Assembly: GCF_014656295.1 (NCBI RefSeq)
Contig: NZ_BNCD01000013.1
Location: forward strand, 208,671 to 272,670
Source: Streptomyces sulfonofaciens
GTDB taxonomy: Bacteria > Actinomycetota > Actinomycetes > Streptomycetales > Streptomycetaceae
DNA length: 64,000 nt
Reading direction: 5' to 3'
Shown: positions 42,446-64,000 of the stretch, piece after piece
Layout: every line of letters starts with the position of its first letter
Position numbering within the stretch: the first letter of the stretch is position 1
Program-made: the position numbers and the translations under genes
The notes under the pieces: generated by a model
Told to the model about the DNA's origin: nothing
What the model saw: only the letters and a program-made list of their open reading frames with translations
Database searches by the model: none

Positions 42446-42539
42446 ATGGACGCGGACGCCCACGACCGCGCCGTGGCCCTCGTCTCCCACATGCCGCACC
42501 TGGTCTCCAACCTGGTCGCGGCCCGGCTCGGGAGCACGC
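42446..42539 (+). pseudogene. Fragment of prephenate dehydrogenase (tyrA)
   Basis: About 30 codons read MDADAHDRAVALVSHMPHLV followed by SNLVAARL. This resembles the conserved segment of actinobacterial prephenate dehydrogenase in which HDRAVALVSHxPH is characteristic. No start, no upstream Rossmann domain and no downstream remainder are present. It sits 15 bp after the 16S fragment, so the two pieces are joined at a recombination scar. Confidence 0.65.
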
Positions 42540-42550
42540 CCCGGTCGGGC

Positions 42551-42630
42551 CGGGCGGTCCGAGCAAGCCGGGTCCCCCCGGGCGGTCCGAGCAAGCCCGG
42601 GTCGGCCCGGGTCGGCCCGGGTCGGTCCGG
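42551..42630. repeat. Short tandem repeats (28-bp pair, then 10-bp triplet)
   Basis: CGGGCGGTCCGAGCAAGCC at 42551 and 42579; then GTCGGCCCGG three times from 42601 (last copy with one change). Confidence 0.75.
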
Positions 42631-42716
42631 GGCGTCCGGCCCGGCTCCGGTCCAAAGCGCGCCGCACGCACCGGGGTTCACCCGGCGGGGCCGCCCCGTG
42701 CGGGCGGTGCCCGCCT

Positions 42717-42728
42717 TATGCTCGGGGT
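42717..42728 (+). promoter_or_regulatory. Leaderless promoter -10 box of the PPTase gene
   Basis: TATGCT at 42717-42722, 6 nt before the GTG at 42729; no ribosome-binding site. Fourth example of this layout in the window. Confidence 0.5.
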
Positions 42729-43508
42729 GTGATAGCCCCCAGTGTGTTCCGCCTGCCGTCGTCACGCTCCCCGCTGGCCGCGGAGGCCGCGGCCGGCGCG
42801 GTGTACCCGCCGGCGCCCTTGCCGGCGCGCTCACCGGGCGGGCCCGGGCCGTCGGCGGACGGCGGCGGGGCCGCGCCGCCGCTCGTGCTCCGGGTGCTGA
42901 ACGTCGTCGAGGAGGCGGACGCCGCCGCCGTGCTCGCGCCCGGGGTGCTGGACGCGACGGAGCAGAAGCGGGCGGCGGACTTCCGGCGCGAGGAGCACCG
43001 CAGGGGCTATGTCGCCGCCCATGTGGCACTGCGGTTCCTGCTCGGCGCCCGGCTCGGTCTGGCACCGGGCGCGGTGCGGCTGACCAGGGAGACCTGCCCG
43101 ACCTGCGGCGAACTGCACGGCAGGCCCGCGGTGGTGGGCGGCGGTGTGCACTTCTCGCTCTCGCACAGCGGCGCCCTGGCCCTGATCGCCATGGCGCCGG
43201 TCACCGTAGGGGCCGACGTGGAGGAGACCCCCTCCCGTGAGGTCGCCGACCAGACCGCCCGCATGCTGCACCCGGACGAGGCCGCGGAACTCGCCGCGCT
43301 GCCCGACGCGGAGCGCGCGATGGCGTTCGGCCGTGCGTGGGTCCGCAAGGAGGCATACCTGAAGGCCCTGGGCACCGGCCTGTCCCGCAGCCTCGCCCTG
43401 GACTACGTCGGCACCGGGCCCACCCCGCCACCGGGGCCGCGGGGCTGGGCCCTGACGGACGTGCGGGTGCCGCAGGGATACCTCGCGGCGGTGGCCGTCC
43501 GGGTGTGA
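42729..43508 (+). CDS. Sfp-type 4'-phosphopantetheinyl transferase
   Basis: 259 residues from the GTG at 42729. After a Pro/Ala-rich N-terminus, RREEHRRGYVAAHVALRFLL, CPTCGELHGRPAVVGGGVHF, SLSHSGALALIAMAPVTVGA followed by DVEE (Mg-binding acidic pair), and AFGRAWVRKEAYLKALGTGL (W-KEA motif). It transfers phosphopantetheine from CoA to a conserved Ser of carrier proteins. Located just before the PKS genes, it probably activates their ACP domains. The Cys-rich CPTC segment is a common actinobacterial variant. Confidence 0.94.
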   Translation: MIAPSVFRLPSSRSPLAAEAAAGAVYPPAPLPARSPGGPGPSADGGGAAPPLVLRVLNVVEEADAAAVLAPGVLDATEQKRAADFRREEHRRGYVAAHVALRFLLGARLGLAPGAVRLTRETCPTCGELHGRPAVVGGGVHFSLSHSGALALIAMAPVTVGADVEETPSREVADQTARMLHPDEAAELAALPDAERAMAFGRAWVRKEAYLKALGTGLSRSLALDYVGTGPTPPPGPRGWALTDVRVPQGYLAAVAVRV

Positions 43509-43870
43509 GCGGTCCCGCGGCGGGGGCTGCGTACCACCGGGCACCCGCACGTAAGCCCGTGCGCCACCTCCCCGTTCCCCTTCACCACCCGCCGCACCCG
43601 TGCGCCACCCGCCGCACCCGTACGCCCCGGGATCCGTACGCCCCGTGCCGCACCGCCCCGCCGCCCGCCCGGGCGCCACGAAAGATCCGGGTTAGGAGGG
43701 CTTAAGGACCGCGGACGAGACTCGCCGACAAGGCGGCAGTCGTGCCCGTGACGTTTCCTGCGGAGGCCGCTGACCGACGGGCCCGCCGGGCGGCCGACCG
43801 AGCGCCGTACCGGGCCGCCCGCCGGGCACACTGCCGGGGCCCGGAAGGGAAACGGAGAGGGGACACATCC
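43509..43870. other. Intergenic region with a 20-bp tandem repeat
   Basis: CCACCCGCCGCACCCGTGCG at 43585-43604 is repeated at 43605-43624 with one change. A slightly A/T-richer stretch (43680-43710) may contain the promoter of the PKS genes. No gene seen. Confidence 0.5.
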
Positions 43871-44935
43871 GTGCGCTTGTCCGAGATGTTCATCAGCGGT
43901 CTGGGCGTCTACCTGCCGTCGACGCTGATGAGCGTCGAGTCGGCGGTCGAACAGGGGCTGTACGACGAGCTGGAGATCGAGCTGCACCAACTGGCCGGTG
44001 CGGCGGTGGCCGGGGACACACCGGCGCCCGAGATGGCGCTCAGCGCGGCCCGGGACGCCTTCAAGAGCTGCGGCAGGCACCCGTCGGACGTCGACCTGCT
44101 GCTGTACGCGAGCACCTGGCACCAGGGCCCGGAGGGCTGGCTCCCGCACGCCTACCTCCAGCGCCACCTGGTCGGCGGCGACGTGCCCGCGACCGGTATC
44201 AAGCAGGGCTGCAACGGCATGTTCAGCGCGATGGAGCTGGCTGCCAGCTACCTCCTCGCGGTGCCCGAGCGCAAGGCCGCGCTGCTGGTGGCCGCGGACA
44301 ACTACGGCACCCCGATGATGGACCGCTTCAACATCGGAGCCGGCTACATCGGCGGTGACGCGGCGAGCGCGCTCGTGCTCACCAAGGAGCGCGGCTTCGC
44401 CCAGCTTCTGTCGGTGACCTCGGCGACCGTGGCCGAGGCGGAGGTCCTGCACCGCGGCGCCACCCCGCTCTTCCCGCCCAGCATCACCGTCGGCAGCGGC
44501 GTCAACTTCGGCGCCCGCGGCGGCGAGGCCCGGCGCAGGGCGGTGGCCAAGGCGCCCGGCGGCAAGCCGTCACCGGGCATGGTCGCCATGGCCAGGGTCC
44601 AGGAGCGCCAGCCGCAGGTCGTCCAGCAGGCCCTGGACGAGGCCGGTGTCACCATCGACGACATCACCCGGGTCGGCTACATGAGCTGCTCCCGCGAGAT
44701 CGTCGAGCAGCGCTGCATGGCCCCGCTGGGGCTGCCGATGTCGAAGTCGACGTGGGACTTCGGCCGCACCGTCGGGCACTGCGGCGCGAGCGACCAGACA
44801 CTCGCCCTCCACCACCTCCTCGGCACCGGTGAGCTGGGCCCCGGCGACCACATGCTGATGCTCGCCAACGGGCCCGGAGTCGTCATCTCCGCCGCCGTCG
44901 TCAGGATCCTCAGTACACCGCCACAGGGCGCGTGA
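43871..44935 (+). CDS. KASIII-like acyltransferase of the PKS cluster
   Basis: 354 residues from the GTG at 43871 (GAGAGGGG upstream). Thiolase-fold ketosynthase III: FISGLGVYLPSTLMSVESAV, DVDLLLYASTWHQGPEGWLP, nucleophile Cys114 in IKQGCNGMFSAMELAASYLL, DNYGTPMMDRFNIGAGYIGG, and GRTVGHCGASDQTLALHHLL (His303). At the position of the FabH HQAN motif it has YMSCS (residues 270-274), so the usual catalytic His is absent. KASIII-like proteins of this sort next to iterative aromatic PKSs (as in avilamycin, calicheamicin and chlorothricin clusters) move the aromatic acyl group to another carrier or acceptor rather than condensing malonyl units. That role is inferred here; the adjacent gene encodes such a PKS. 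Confidence 0.85.
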   Translation: MRLSEMFISGLGVYLPSTLMSVESAVEQGLYDELEIELHQLAGAAVAGDTPAPEMALSAARDAFKSCGRHPSDVDLLLYASTWHQGPEGWLPHAYLQRHLVGGDVPATGIKQGCNGMFSAMELAASYLLAVPERKAALLVAADNYGTPMMDRFNIGAGYIGGDAASALVLTKERGFAQLLSVTSATVAEAEVLHRGATPLFPPSITVGSGVNFGARGGEARRRAVAKAPGGKPSPGMVAMARVQERQPQVVQQALDEAGVTIDDITRVGYMSCSREIVEQRCMAPLGLPMSKSTWDFGRTVGHCGASDQTLALHHLLGTGELGPGDHMLMLANGPGVVISAAVVRILSTPPQGA

Positions 44936-45135
44936 GCGCGGCGGCGAGTCCTCGCCCGAGCCTTCCGTGCCCGTCAGGTGACCGGCTCGCCGCCCCGGGT
45001 CCGAACGCCGCGCCGCACACGGCCGGTGCCGTCAGGGGCCCGTGCCGCTGCCGGGCGGCCCCCCGTTGTGCTCCGTCATCCACCGCCAGGGTCGTGGCCC
45101 CAGAGGTCACCCGGTGATCTCGAAGGGAATCAACA

Positions 45136-50496
<5,361 letters not shown>

Positions 50497-50678
50497 CCAC
50501 CCACCCCTCGCCGCGGCGGCCCAGGACCCGGGCGCCCGCGGCACCGGCGGCCGCACCCGCGGCCGCCTTGGCCGCACCGGCCGCCCCGGGGGGAGCGGCC
50601 GGTGCGGCGCGGGCCGCACGAGGCACGAGAAGGCCCACGAGTTCCGCTCGGCGGACGGATACGGGAGGACGGCACAAG

Positions 50679-64000
<13,322 letters not shown>

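Overview
The window is high-GC actinomycete DNA, very probably Streptomyces or a close relative. Supporting signs are the strong G/C third-position bias, GTG starts, ATGA/GTGA translational couplings and TAGCGT-type -10 boxes 6-7 nt from start codons (leaderless transcripts). The gene content also fits: citrate synthase near a copZ-copA pair, an actinobacterial inositol operon, a LacI/Gfo-Idh-MocA/DUF993 sugar operon and a modular type I PKS. I saw no tRNA, CRISPR array, intact insertion sequence or replication origin.

Left part (1-21.2 kb), mostly chromosomal housekeeping and catabolism: a truncated sugar isomerase at the edge; a MarR-GNAT fusion; a Tat-exported phosphoesterase; an ankyrin protein; a KdpD/KdpE-like two-component pair without kdpFABC; a divergent LacI regulator facing a three-gene coupled operon (Gfo/Idh/MocA oxidoreductase, DUF993 protein, sugar isomerase); an acetyltransferase next to the headless remnant of an XRE/TPR regulator; ribokinase; a divergent quinone oxidoreductase/TetR pair with a palindromic operator candidate; RecD2 helicase; citrate synthase; and a 39-residue repeat peptide candidate.

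Middle (21.3-41.5 kb): a copZ-copA copper operon behind a CsoR-type palindrome; a GNAT enzyme whose 3' end is repeated four times as a 40-bp tandem unit; a small HTH protein; then the myo-inositol catabolic genes (a divergent IolE-like gene, then iolC, a Cgl0159-like aldolase, iolB, iolD, mmsA). These convert inosose through diketo and deoxy intermediates to acetyl-CoA. Next come an X-Pro-peptidase-like hydrolase fused to an ABC ATPase, coupled to its permease, and an AftB-like arabinosyltransferase. A CsoR/CstR-type repressor and a divergent rhodanese share a palindromic operator, beside a broken sulfite-exporter gene.

Right part (42.1-64 kb): a scar of unrelated fragments (the start of a 16S rRNA gene, then a piece of prephenate dehydrogenase) precedes a polyketide cluster. 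The cluster contains a leaderless Sfp-type phosphopantetheinyl transferase, a KASIII-like acyltransferase, an iterative aromatic-type PKS (KS-AT-DH/TH-KR-ACP) whose KR has lost its catalytic Tyr and nucleotide-binding glycine, and a giant modular PKS that runs off the right edge. The modular PKS reads KSQ-AT(malonyl)-ACP, then KS-AT(methylmalonyl)-DH-KR-ACP, then KS-AT(malonyl)-DH-KR. The inferred logic is that an orsellinate-like aromatic acid made by the iterative PKS is moved by the KASIII-like enzyme onto a polyketide built by the modular enzyme.
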